NCBI GenBank assembly: GCA_016125075.1 | Contig: WGMO01000010.1 | Span: 1-64,000, forward strand | Length of the DNA: 64,000 bases | From: Terrimonas sp. | GTDB lineage: Bacteria > Bacteroidota > Bacteroidia > Chitinophagales > Chitinophagaceae | Reading direction: 5' to 3' | Shown: positions 16,272-24,503 of the stretch, in pieces | Layout of the letters: the number at the start of each line of letters is the position of its first letter | Numbering within the stretch: position 1 is the stretch's first letter | The notes under the pieces: generated by a model | Told to the model about the DNA's origin: nothing | Database searches by the model: none | What the model saw: the letters and a program-made list of their open reading frames with translations, nothing else | Made by a program: the position numbers and the translations under genes

Positions 16272-17627
16272 CTATATCTTTTTATTTTTCCAACGGCCAC
16301 TACGAATATAGAAGAAAGACAATGAAAACAGGGTTGTCCAGTATATCCATTCACTCATCCATCCGATCGTGAGCGGCAAATGAAATTTTTCCATGACCAG
16401 GAAAACATATACGCAATAAAGGGTGATTGCTGCCAGTTCAATGATAAATGTCACTTTGCTGTTACCGGTTGCTGTTACGGCATTCAGCCAAACAGTACTG
16501 AACGACATCAACAGCATGGCCAGGGATACCACCCGAATAACGGGAATAGCATCGTGCATGAAAACTTCACCCTGTCCAAAAAGAGCAATAAACAGGGATG
16601 GAAAAAGATTCAGAAAGAAAAAAATGAATAAACCAATCCCACTGCTGAGGTGGATGATCCGGTTGATGACAGGGATCACCATTTCGTTTTTCCCCTGCCC
16701 GATAATATTGCTGACCATCGCGTTACTGGTTGCAGCAAATGACCAGCTCAATACACCCAGTAAACCGAACAGGTTACGCATCGTATTCGAAATCCCTAAA
16801 CCTTCCTGTCCTGTATTTCGTTCAATCAGGAGGTAAAAGAACCACCAGCTCATAATGCTAATCGCATGCTGAAAGATGATGGGACCCGACATTGACATCA
16901 CCTGTCGGACCCTGACTTTATCCCATCTAAAATGTGTAAAGAGTGAAAAACGCCGGCTGATCCCCTTTTTTCTGATGACCAGGTATATGACAAACATCCC
17001 CACGAATTCTGCGATAAGGGAGGCATAGGCTGCACCGTTAAATCCCAGTGCCGGAAAACCCAGTTTTCCGAAAATTAGCACATAATCCAGCCCGATATTT
17101 GTCAGGGCCTCGGCTAGGGTTCCTGCAATCAGGTAACGACTTTGATTGGTCCCTACCAATAAGGCGTTTCGCAGCTGGTATACATAAAGAAATGGAAGTC
17201 CCCAGATCCTGATGCGCAGGAACCGGGTATAAAAGGGCACGGTACCCGGCTCCCGGATGACCAGGTTCAGTACAAGCGGGGTAATAAACCAGGTGATCAG
17301 TATTCCTGCTGCGGCAATCAGCAGGGCAAGGATAATACCCTGGTTAAAAATCCTGCCAATTTCATCTTCACGATTTTCTCCTGCCCTGCGGGCAATTAAA
17401 GCCTGTAAGCCATTGTTCAGACCATACCCGATTGCAGCAAAAATGAGGTAATAAACACCGGTGATAGCCGCAAATGCCAGGGAGGAAGAACTTTGATGAC
17501 CCAGAAAAATATTATTGGTAATAAAATTGAGTTGGGGGACCAGCATGGCAAGGCTGATCGGCAGGGCTATCCTGATAATCTGCCGGTAACTGGTTTCGAC
17601 CTGTAAGGAAACTTGTTTTTTGGACAT
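16272..17627 (-). CDS. MATE family efflux transporter
   Basis: A multidrug/toxin extrusion antiporter of the inner membrane with about twelve hydrophobic segments in two bundles. It begins SYRQIIRIALPISLAMLVPQ, and ITNNIFLGHQSSSSLAFAAITG is the conserved MatE opening helix. The second half repeats it at VMSMSGPIIFQHAISIMSWWF. I chose the ATG at MSKKQVSLQ; the track start is a TTG six codons earlier that intrudes on the divergent gene. Substrates cannot be predicted. It is monocistronic, between two forward operons. Confidence 0.9.
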   Translation of the reverse strand: MSKKQVSLQVETSYRQIIRIALPISLAMLVPQLNFITNNIFLGHQSSSSLAFAAITGVYYLIFAAIGYGLNNGLQALIARRAGENREDEIGRIFNQGIILALLIAAAGILITWFITPLVLNLVIREPGTVPFYTRFLRIRIWGLPFLYVYQLRNALLVGTNQSRYLIAGTLAEALTNIGLDYVLIFGKLGFPALGFNGAAYASLIAEFVGMFVIYLVIRKKGISRRFSLFTHFRWDKVRVRQVMSMSGPIIFQHAISIMSWWFFYLLIERNTGQEGLGISNTMRNLFGLLGVLSWSFAATSNAMVSNIIGQGKNEMVIPVINRIIHLSSGIGLFIFFFLNLFPSLFIALFGQGEVFMHDAIPVIRVVSLAMLLMSFSTVWLNAVTATGNSKVTFIIELAAITLYCVYVFLVMEKFHLPLTIGWMSEWIYWTTLFSLSFFYIRSGRWKNKKI

Positions 17628-17692
17628 GAGAAAAAAGTGGTGCAAACTAAGCTAAAGCTTGCTTATACACAACACCTGGAAAAGCAATGTTG

Positions 17693-17700
17693 TATTTTTG
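17693..17700 (+). promoter_or_regulatory. -7 promoter box of the DUF3822-rsmD operon (TATTTTTG)
   Basis: Matches TAnnTTTG, 23 bp before the chosen ATG of the DUF3822 gene. It lies inside the longer track ORF, which argues against the longer start. Confidence 0.55.
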
Positions 17701-17723
17701 TTCTATTATTGCAGGCAGGTAAA

Positions 17724-18554
17724 ATGGATGCTTTGAAAAATATGTTAGACATCGGGGGAAGTAACAGTTTTGAGGGTCACCAAAGTGTTTTGTTGATAGA
17801 AATTGCTGATCAATTCACGGCTTTTGCCGTATTGAACAGCCCCGACAAAACCCTGATCCGTTATTGTTGTTATTCAGCAGAGGAGGGGGAGGAAGCACTT
17901 TTTCCCCTGGTTTTTAGCCGGCATCCGGAATTGCACCAGCCATTTTCACAGGTGGCGATTGCCTATTACTTTGACGAGGCCGTGATGGTGCCCGCCCGTG
18001 TGCACCATTCGGATATGGATAATCTTTATTTAAAAATGACAATAGCACCCAAAACGGACGCTGTTGTTCACTCTGATTTTCTTGCCGATCTGGGTATTTA
18101 TTGCCTGTATTATGTACCCGTTTCGATCAACAATATTGTGAGCCGTACCTTCCTGACCGGTAAATACTGGCATATGGGATCACTTCATCTCAAAAACAGG
18201 GAAACAGGATATCCTTTTACCATGCTGGTTGATTTCAAAGCAAATACTTTTTCTGTAATCCTTTTAAAGGATGGCCAGTTACAGCTTTGCCAATTGTATC
18301 ATTATTCCACGCCTGAAGACATACTCTATATCCTGTTAAAGATCTGCAGGCAGTTTACCATTTCTCAAAACGATTTGAAAATCACCCTCAGTGGTTTTCT
18401 GGAAAAAGATTCAATGTTGTACCGTGAAATATTTAAATATTTTCGGCATATTGAATTTGCAGATACCATAGCGATGTTGAAATGCGCTGATGATTTTTCT
18501 TCCCTGCCAGGCTATTATTTTGATTCGATGGCTAAACTGGCTGCATGCGTATAA
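17724..18554 (+). CDS. DUF3822 family protein
   Basis: A 276-residue protein of a Bacteroidota family found next to rsmD. The fold resembles the actin/ASKHA type in other descriptions of the family, but no ATP motif is evident by eye here. Visible segments include SVLLIEIADQFTAFAVL near the N-terminus and TMLVDFKANTFSVILLKDGQLQL in the middle. The track begins 37 codons earlier, but that extension crosses the -7 box and has no typical protein character, so I start at MDALKNMLDIGG. Its end overlaps the rsmD start by 10 bp, so the two are translationally linked. Function unknown. Confidence 0.8.
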   Translation: MDALKNMLDIGGSNSFEGHQSVLLIEIADQFTAFAVLNSPDKTLIRYCCYSAEEGEEALFPLVFSRHPELHQPFSQVAIAYYFDEAVMVPARVHHSDMDNLYLKMTIAPKTDAVVHSDFLADLGIYCLYYVPVSINNIVSRTFLTGKYWHMGSLHLKNRETGYPFTMLVDFKANTFSVILLKDGQLQLCQLYHYSTPEDILYILLKICRQFTISQNDLKITLSGFLEKDSMLYREIFKYFRHIEFADTIAMLKCADDFSSLPGYYFDSMAKLAACV

Positions 18555-19090
18555 TTTCCGGATCCCTGGGTGGCAGGAAATTAAATCCTCCTGCAAAAAT
18601 GCCTCATACAAGGCCCACAACAGATATTGCCAAAGAAGGACTTTTCAACATCCTTCAGAACAATCTCGATTTTGAAGAATTAAAAACACTTGATCTCTTT
18701 GGAGGCACAGGCAGTATTAGTTATGAATTGGCCAGCCGGGGAGTCTCCGATTTGACCATTGTGGAAAAGGACAACCAGATGTTTGAATTTATCAGGAAAA
18801 CCTCCTCTGCACTGGGTTTAAATGACATCAAAGTGGTCAAGACCGATGTTTTCAGGTTTTTGGACCAATGTGCTGAAAAATTTAATTTTATTTTTGCCGG
18901 CCCTCCATACGCCCTTTCTGAAATTGACGAGATACCCCGACTGATTTTTGAAAACCGGCTGCTCGAGAATAAAGGGTGGCTGGTACTCGAACACACTCCC
19001 CGGAATGATTACAAACTGTATCCCTATTATAAGACTGAAAGAAACTACGGCACCACCGTTTTTTCCATTTTTATTGAAGACAGGGATTAA
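18545..19090 (+). CDS. rsmD: 16S rRNA (guanine966-N2)-methyltransferase
   Basis: Methylates a guanine of the 30S head during ribosome assembly, using S-adenosylmethionine. The N-terminus MRIISGSLGGRKLNPP and RPTTDIAKEGLFNIL are family hallmarks; DLFGGTGSISYELASRG is the SAM-binding motif I. The catalytic motif IV, normally (D/N)PPY, reads AGPPYA because a GGC codon replaces the acidic or amide residue. Length (181) is normal. Either the family tolerates Gly here in Bacteroidota or the enzyme is altered. It overlaps DUF3822 by 10 bp. Confidence 0.92.
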   Translation: MRIISGSLGGRKLNPPAKMPHTRPTTDIAKEGLFNILQNNLDFEELKTLDLFGGTGSISYELASRGVSDLTIVEKDNQMFEFIRKTSSALGLNDIKVVKTDVFRFLDQCAEKFNFIFAGPPYALSEIDEIPRLIFENRLLENKGWLVLEHTPRNDYKLYPYYKTERNYGTTVFSIFIEDRD

Positions 19091-19125
19091 GTTTTACGGC
19101 GTATCTTTATGGTATAAATAACGCT

Positions 19126-19767
19126 TTGAAAAACAGTTATTTTATCACCGGTACGGGGACTGGAATCGGTAAAACGTTTGTTTCCGCCATCCTTACAGAA
19201 GCCCTGGAAGCCGACTACTGGAAACCTGTACAGGCCGGATATGAAAATGGAACCGATTCGGATTGGGTCCGGGCAATGGTCTCTCATCAACAAACTGTCA
19301 TTCACCCGGAAACCTATAAACTGAAACTGGCTGCCTCCCCGCATATTGCTGCCCGTGAAGAAGGGGTTGACATTTCACTGGAAAAAATATTTGCTGCTTA
19401 TTCCACAATGGCATTTGGTGAAAAGAACCTGGTCATAGAAGGGGCAGGCGGTTTAATGGTACCCCTGAACGACCATGAATTTGTACTGGATCTTATCATA
19501 AAATTAAACTGCCGGGTCATCCTGGTAAGTAAGAATTATCTGGGAAGTATCAATCATTCCTTACTGACCGCGCATCTTTGCCGACAGAAAAGACTCCGGG
19601 TTGCGGGCTGGATATTCAATGATCATTTTATGGATTATGAAGATGAAATTGTAAAATGGAGCGGTTATCCTGCGCTCGGTTCCATTCCCCGCCTGGAGAA
19701 CCCGGGAAAGGAGCAGGTCCGTGAATGGGCAAACCATATTAAAGAAGACTTAAAGACTTTATTGTAA
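19126..19767 (+). CDS. bioD: Dethiobiotin synthetase
   Basis: ATP-dependent ring closure of 7,8-diaminononanoate with CO2 to dethiobiotin, the penultimate step of biotin synthesis. The P-loop GTGTGIGKTFVSA sits at the very N-terminus, followed by WKPVQAGYENGTDSDW (substrate and ATP contacts) and VIEGAGGLMVPL (the E-G-A-G-G motif). The start must be TTG, since the P-loop follows within 8 residues and no ATG is available. The other biotin genes are absent from the window. It is followed 1 bp later by the 5-formyl-THF cyclo-ligase gene, so the two are probably coupled. Confidence 0.93.
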   Translation: MKNSYFITGTGTGIGKTFVSAILTEALEADYWKPVQAGYENGTDSDWVRAMVSHQQTVIHPETYKLKLAASPHIAAREEGVDISLEKIFAAYSTMAFGEKNLVIEGAGGLMVPLNDHEFVLDLIIKLNCRVILVSKNYLGSINHSLLTAHLCRQKRLRVAGWIFNDHFMDYEDEIVKWSGYPALGSIPRLENPGKEQVREWANHIKEDLKTLL

Positions 19768-19768
19768 A

Positions 19769-20338
19769 ATGACAAAATCAGCAGCCAGGAAGATACTCAG
19801 GCAAAAACGCGCTGAACTTTCCATACGCGAAAAATCAAAACTCGATGATCTTCTGCTTATCCAGTTTCAACGGTCTTCATTACCCCATATTCATTACCTG
19901 CTTTCCTACTGGCCGATTGAGGATTACAATGAACCGAATACCCATCTTTTTACAGACTATATTGAGTTCATGAATCCCAAACTGAGCGTATGTTATCCCA
20001 GAACGGACTTCAGTCATCATGCCATGCAGGCCATATTGGCGAAGGAAGGAACCAGTTTTGCCAAAAATAAATTTCATATCCCCGAACCCCGAGAAGGAGA
20101 GGAGATATCGCCAGAAAAACTGGATATGGTATTTGTGCCCTTGCTGGCCTTTGATACAATGGGATTCAGGGCGGGCTATGGAAAAGGATTTTACGACCGG
20201 TATCTTTCAGGTTGCCGGGAAGACTGCCTGAAGGTCGGGTTTTCGTTCTTTGAACCCGTCGATAAACTTGAAGATACGGACGAATTTGACATACCTTTAG
20301 ACCTTTGTGTAACGCCGACAGCCACTTATGTTTTCTAA
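19769..20338 (+). CDS. 5-formyltetrahydrofolate cyclo-ligase
   Basis: Converts 5-formyl-THF to 5,10-methenyl-THF with ATP hydrolysis, recovering folate from a storage form. The family pattern is complete: the basic N-terminus KILRQKRAELS, HYLLSYWPIEDYNEPNT near residue 50, and the signature MGFRAGYGKGFYDRYL (phosphate and Mg binding) near residue 130. Length (189) is typical. It starts directly after bioD and overlaps lpxK by 11 bp, so bioD, this gene, lpxK and rnr form one tight operon. Confidence 0.93.
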   Translation: MTKSAARKILRQKRAELSIREKSKLDDLLLIQFQRSSLPHIHYLLSYWPIEDYNEPNTHLFTDYIEFMNPKLSVCYPRTDFSHHAMQAILAKEGTSFAKNKFHIPEPREGEEISPEKLDMVFVPLLAFDTMGFRAGYGKGFYDRYLSGCREDCLKVGFSFFEPVDKLEDTDEFDIPLDLCVTPTATYVF

Positions 20339-21413
20339 CCTTTTTCTGAAATCATTTCGGATTCTGCTGCTGCCCTTTGCTCTAATGTATTGGTTGATCA
20401 TCAGCCTGCGTAACTGGATGTATAACAAAAAGATCCTGCCATCTGTTTCTTTTGGCCTTCCGGTCATCTGTGTTGGTAATTTGTCTGTGGGCGGAACCGG
20501 TAAGTCGCCCATGGTAGAATACCTGATCCGGCTGTTACAGGCAGAATTTAAAATCGCTACCTTAAGCCGCGGCTATAAAAGAAGAACAAGAGGCTATGTA
20601 CTGGCAGACAATAATAGTACGGCACTGGATATAGGCGATGAGCCTCAGCAGTTTCATGAAAAATTTCCATCGGTCCCGGTTACAGTGGGTGAGAAAAGGG
20701 TGGAGGCTATTCCGCAGTTATTACATGACCACCCGGAAACTGAATGTATTATCCTGGACGACGCCTTTCAACACCGCGCTGTAGTAGCAGGGCTGAATAT
20801 CCTTTTAACGGATTATAATAACCTTTTTACCCGAGACTTTTACCTGCCAACGGGTGACCTTCGGGACCTTAAATCCGGCTATAAAATGGCCGACCTGATC
20901 GTGGTTACCAAGTGTGATCCCAAAATCAGTGAACAGGAAAAATTGACAATTACTGAAGAAATAAGCCCTTTGCCGCAACAGCATGTTTTTTTTACTGCAA
21001 ACAGCTATTCACACCCGTATCATATCCTGGATAAGCATGACCGGGTGCGGTTGTCCACGCCCCAGGATATTTTACTGATTACGGGTATTGCCAATCCCGC
21101 ACCTTTGAAACACCTGCTCGAGCTTCATGCGGCTTCATACAACATGATGCACTTCCCCGATCATCATATTTTCACCATTGATGACTGGAGAGATATCCAG
21201 AAAAAATTTGCTCAGCTGCAAGGAGCCCATAAAATCATATTAACAACTGAAAAAGATGCCGTCAGGCTGAGTAAATTCAGCAACGAAATGAAGGGCTTAC
21301 CGTTATATGTAATACCACTCGAGCATTTTTTCCTTTTTGAAGAGGAAAACAAATTTCAGCAGTTGGTATTAAATTTCATTAAAAATTTCAAAAAACCGGT
21401 TAACTTGAAGTGA
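20328..21413 (+). CDS. lpxK: Tetraacyldisaccharide 4'-kinase
   Basis: Phosphorylates the 4' position of the lipid A precursor at the inner face of the cytoplasmic membrane, giving lipid IVA. An N-terminal hydrophobic helix (SFRILLLPFALMYWLII) anchors it. The P-loop VGNLSVGGTGKSPMVEYL, the LSRGYKRRTRGY segment and the DDAFQHRAVVAGLNILLTDY motif are all present. Length (361) is slightly above E. coli LpxK (328). It indicates an organism with lipopolysaccharide. Its stop overlaps the rnr start as TGATG. Confidence 0.94.
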   Translation: MFSNLFLKSFRILLLPFALMYWLIISLRNWMYNKKILPSVSFGLPVICVGNLSVGGTGKSPMVEYLIRLLQAEFKIATLSRGYKRRTRGYVLADNNSTALDIGDEPQQFHEKFPSVPVTVGEKRVEAIPQLLHDHPETECIILDDAFQHRAVVAGLNILLTDYNNLFTRDFYLPTGDLRDLKSGYKMADLIVVTKCDPKISEQEKLTITEEISPLPQQHVFFTANSYSHPYHILDKHDRVRLSTPQDILLITGIANPAPLKHLLELHAASYNMMHFPDHHIFTIDDWRDIQKKFAQLQGAHKIILTTEKDAVRLSKFSNEMKGLPLYVIPLEHFFLFEEENKFQQLVLNFIKNFKKPVNLK

Positions 21414-23425
21414 TGGGAAGAAAAAATTCAAAAAATACTAAAAAGACAAAAAAGGAAAAAGGAAAAAAGAAGTCATCCGCGCCGGAGGAAAAAACGCTGA
21501 AAGGCAGGTTGGATATCAGCCGGTCAGGTATGGGGTTTGTGATTGTTGAAAATCTTCCGGTGGACATTATGGTCCGTCCCGGTGATTTCAACACCGCATT
21601 ACACGGTGATACGGTCAGGGTGGCTGTCAAATCAGCACATAAAGACAAACGTGCACAGGGTGTGATCCGGGAAGTAATTACCCGGAAACAAACAGAGTTT
21701 ATCGGCCGGCTGGAAATGAATAAAAACTTTGCATTTTTCATTGCCGACACAGGCAAGAAAATGCCGGATATTTTTATTCCCTTCTCCAACCTGGGCATGG
21801 CCAAAGACAGGGACCGGGTGGTGGTGAAGATAAAAGAATGGGAGAAAGGAGGAAAAAGGCCTGTCGGGGAAGTGGTCGCGATACTTGATGAGGAGGATGA
21901 AAATGATATCGCAATGAAAGAAATTTTGCTGGATGCAGGTTTTTCAATTGGCTTTTCTGATGATGTGATGGAGGAAGCTGCCAGGTTGCCTGACACGATT
22001 GATCCCCAGGAGATCCAGCAAAGAAAGGATATCAGGGGATTGCTGACATTTACGATCGACCCCGTTGATGCTAAAGACTTTGATGATGCAATTTCTTTCC
22101 GGGTCCTGAAGAACGGTAATTATGAAATCGGGGTGCATATAGCAGATGTCAGCCATTATGTTGCGGAGGGTACGGAACTGGACAAGGCTGCCTATGAAAA
22201 AGCCACCTCCGTTTACCTGCCCGACCGGGTAAACCCCATGCTACCCGAACATATCTCCAATGTACTTTGTTCCTTACGGCCCCATGAAGACAAACTGACT
22301 TTTTCGGCCATCTTCCAGGTTACCCCAAATGCTGAAATAAAACAATACTGGCTGGGGAAGACGGTCATACACTCAGATCATCGTTTCACCTATGAGGAAG
22401 TCCAGGAAATCATTGAATCGGAAGACGGTTTATACAAAGACGAGATTATCACGTTGAATAAGATTGCAAAAACCTTAAGAGCAGAACGGTTCAGAAAAGG
22501 AGCGATTGGGTTTTCGTCACAGGAAGTAAGATTCAAACTGGATGAAAAAGGGAGACCTATCGGCATCATGATCAAAGAAAGTAAGGAATCTCATCAACTG
22601 ATCGAAGAATATATGTTGCTGGCCAACAGGTTTGTAGCCGAAAATATTGCAAAGATTCGGCACAACAACCAACCGATACCGGTACCCTACAGGATACATG
22701 ACACCCCGGACGAGGAAAAACTCTTGCCATTTATTGCCTTTGCTAAAAAATTCGGTCACAAATTTGACATGTCGACACCGGATGCCATTGCCATGTCTTT
22801 TAATAAATTACTGAAGGATGCACAGGGAAAACCAGAACAACATGTGTTGGAACAATTGGGCATCAGAACCATGGCAAAAGCGAAGTATACCACTGATAAT
22901 GTAGGACACTATGGATTGGGTTTTGAACATTATTGTCATTTCACTTCACCCATCCGGCGTTACCCCGATGTGCTTGTGCACCGTGTGTTACAGGAAATCC
23001 TGCAAAAGGAGATCAGGATTGATAAGAAAATGGAAGAGAAATGCAGGCATTGCAGTGAACGGGAACGGGCTGCCATGGAATCAGAACGGGCCGCCAATAA
23101 ATATAAGCAGGTGGAATACATGAAGAATTTCCTGGGCGATGAGTTTGAAGGGGTGATCAGCGGGGTCGCTTCTTTTGGATTTTGGGTGGAGACGGTAGAA
23201 CATAAATGCGAGGGGCTTGTCAGTATCAGCAGCCTGTCGGAATATGATGATTTCAGGCATGTGGAAACCGATTATTGCCTGGTAGGGCAACGGAGTGGCA
23301 GGCAATTCAGGATGGGGGATAAGGTTTGGATAAAAGTGGTGGCCGCCAGCCTGGATAAAAGGCAGCTGGATTACGAATGGGTGATTGCCAGTGGCCTGCG
23401 GGATGAAAAAAATAAAAAAAAATGA
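21413..23425 (+). CDS. rnr: Ribonuclease R
   Basis: A processive 3'-5' exoribonuclease of the RNB family that degrades structured RNA and takes part in rRNA quality control. The order is a lysine-rich start, cold-shock/OB domains (residues about 30-190), the RNB catalytic domain with the acidic motif TIDPVDAKDFDDAISF, and the S1 domain near the C-terminus (FEGVISGVASFGFWVE). The short basic tail ends NKKK. At 670 residues it lacks the long N- and C-terminal extensions of the 813-residue E. coli enzyme. I start at the ATG that overlaps the lpxK stop (TGATG); the track uses the GTG one codon before. Confidence 0.95.
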   Translation: MGRKNSKNTKKTKKEKGKKKSSAPEEKTLKGRLDISRSGMGFVIVENLPVDIMVRPGDFNTALHGDTVRVAVKSAHKDKRAQGVIREVITRKQTEFIGRLEMNKNFAFFIADTGKKMPDIFIPFSNLGMAKDRDRVVVKIKEWEKGGKRPVGEVVAILDEEDENDIAMKEILLDAGFSIGFSDDVMEEAARLPDTIDPQEIQQRKDIRGLLTFTIDPVDAKDFDDAISFRVLKNGNYEIGVHIADVSHYVAEGTELDKAAYEKATSVYLPDRVNPMLPEHISNVLCSLRPHEDKLTFSAIFQVTPNAEIKQYWLGKTVIHSDHRFTYEEVQEIIESEDGLYKDEIITLNKIAKTLRAERFRKGAIGFSSQEVRFKLDEKGRPIGIMIKESKESHQLIEEYMLLANRFVAENIAKIRHNNQPIPVPYRIHDTPDEEKLLPFIAFAKKFGHKFDMSTPDAIAMSFNKLLKDAQGKPEQHVLEQLGIRTMAKAKYTTDNVGHYGLGFEHYCHFTSPIRRYPDVLVHRVLQEILQKEIRIDKKMEEKCRHCSERERAAMESERAANKYKQVEYMKNFLGDEFEGVISGVASFGFWVETVEHKCEGLVSISSLSEYDDFRHVETDYCLVGQRSGRQFRMGDKVWIKVVAASLDKRQLDYEWVIASGLRDEKNKKK

Positions 23426-23484
23426 TCCCCCGGAACCCGTAAAAAGAAAATCCAGGGATCCTGTTTAACTGAATTGAATGACGC

Positions 23485-24450
23485 ATGCAATCTTTTGAAT
23501 CATTAGCCAGACAATTTATCAGCCAGTTTGCGGTAAGGCATTTTCCGGAACAACCTTCCACCCTCTATGAACCCAATGAGTATTTTTTAAACCTGGGTGG
23601 TAAAAGGGTGAGACCGGTGGCTTGCCTGATGGGAAATGAGTTATTCGAAAACATCCTTCCGGACGCATGGCAGGTAGCCAATGCCATTGAGCTGTTTCAT
23701 AATTTTACGCTGATCCATGATGATATTATGGATAAATCGCCGGTAAGAAGGGGTAAGCCTACCCTCCATGAAAAATATGATCAGAGTACGGCTATCCTCG
23801 CCGGGGATGTGATGCTTGTTTTTGCCTATGAATACCTGAACAAGATCGGTAAGGAATTTTTGCATAAGATCCTTCATCTTTTTAATAAAACGGCAAGGGA
23901 AGTCTGCGAAGGACAGCAGCTGGATATGGATTATGAAAAACGAAAGGCGGTTACCCTGGAAGAATATATCCGGATGATCGAATTGAAAACCTCAGTTTTA
24001 CTGGCAGCCAGTCTTCAAATGGGGGCCATTTTAGGAGGAGCCGGTGAGCGGAATCAACAGTTATTATATGAGTTTGGCCGAAAACTCGGCATTGCTTTCC
24101 AGATCAGGGATGATTACCTGGATGCATTTGGTGACCCCGCCAAATTTGGAAAACAGGTGGGGGGTGATATCAAAAAAAACAAAAAAACATTTCTCCTCAT
24201 ACATGCCTACTCGGTCTCTTCTGCTGCGCAAAGAAATGAGTTGGATATGCTCCTGCAACAGGATTCACCCGATAAAGTGGAAAAAACACTTGAGATTTTC
24301 ACGGCTTGTCACGTTGATGAATGGGCGCTCGAACTCAAAAACAAATATTTCAGGGAAGCCCTGGAACACCTGGATGATATAGCGGTGTTATCATCAAGAA
24401 AATCTCCGCTAAAGGAACTGGCAGCCTTCCTCATTGAAAGAGATCACTGA
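23485..24450 (+). CDS. Polyprenyl (geranylgeranyl/farnesyl-type) diphosphate synthase
   Basis: A trans-isoprenyl diphosphate synthase that condenses isopentenyl units onto an allylic diphosphate. The first aspartate-rich motif is LIHDDIMDKSPVRRGKPT (DDxxD) and the second is IRDDYLDAFGD; the entry motif GGKRVRPVACLMGNE is present. The chain-length region before the first motif (AIELFHNFTLIHDD) has no bulky aromatic pair right next to DDxxD apart from a Phe, so product length (C15, C20 or longer) is undecided. It follows rnr by 59 bp and may share its transcript. The products feed quinone and lipid-carrier pathways. Confidence 0.9.
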   Translation: MQSFESLARQFISQFAVRHFPEQPSTLYEPNEYFLNLGGKRVRPVACLMGNELFENILPDAWQVANAIELFHNFTLIHDDIMDKSPVRRGKPTLHEKYDQSTAILAGDVMLVFAYEYLNKIGKEFLHKILHLFNKTAREVCEGQQLDMDYEKRKAVTLEEYIRMIELKTSVLLAASLQMGAILGGAGERNQQLLYEFGRKLGIAFQIRDDYLDAFGDPAKFGKQVGGDIKKNKKTFLLIHAYSVSSAAQRNELDMLLQQDSPDKVEKTLEIFTACHVDEWALELKNKYFREALEHLDDIAVLSSRKSPLKELAAFLIERDH

Positions 24451-24503
24451 TTTGCGGCCCGTTTCATTTTTTTTCTCTATTTTGAAGTGAAAACCAACTG
24501 TAT

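Noticed and set aside
17613-17723. N-terminal extension of the DUF3822 protein
   Set aside because: It covers the divergent MATE start and contains the -7 box, so it is promoter DNA rather than coding.
23424-23475. Weak hairpin after rnr (GATCCC/GGGATC)
   Set aside because: The loop is about 27 nt and no T-run follows directly, so it is not convincing as a terminator.
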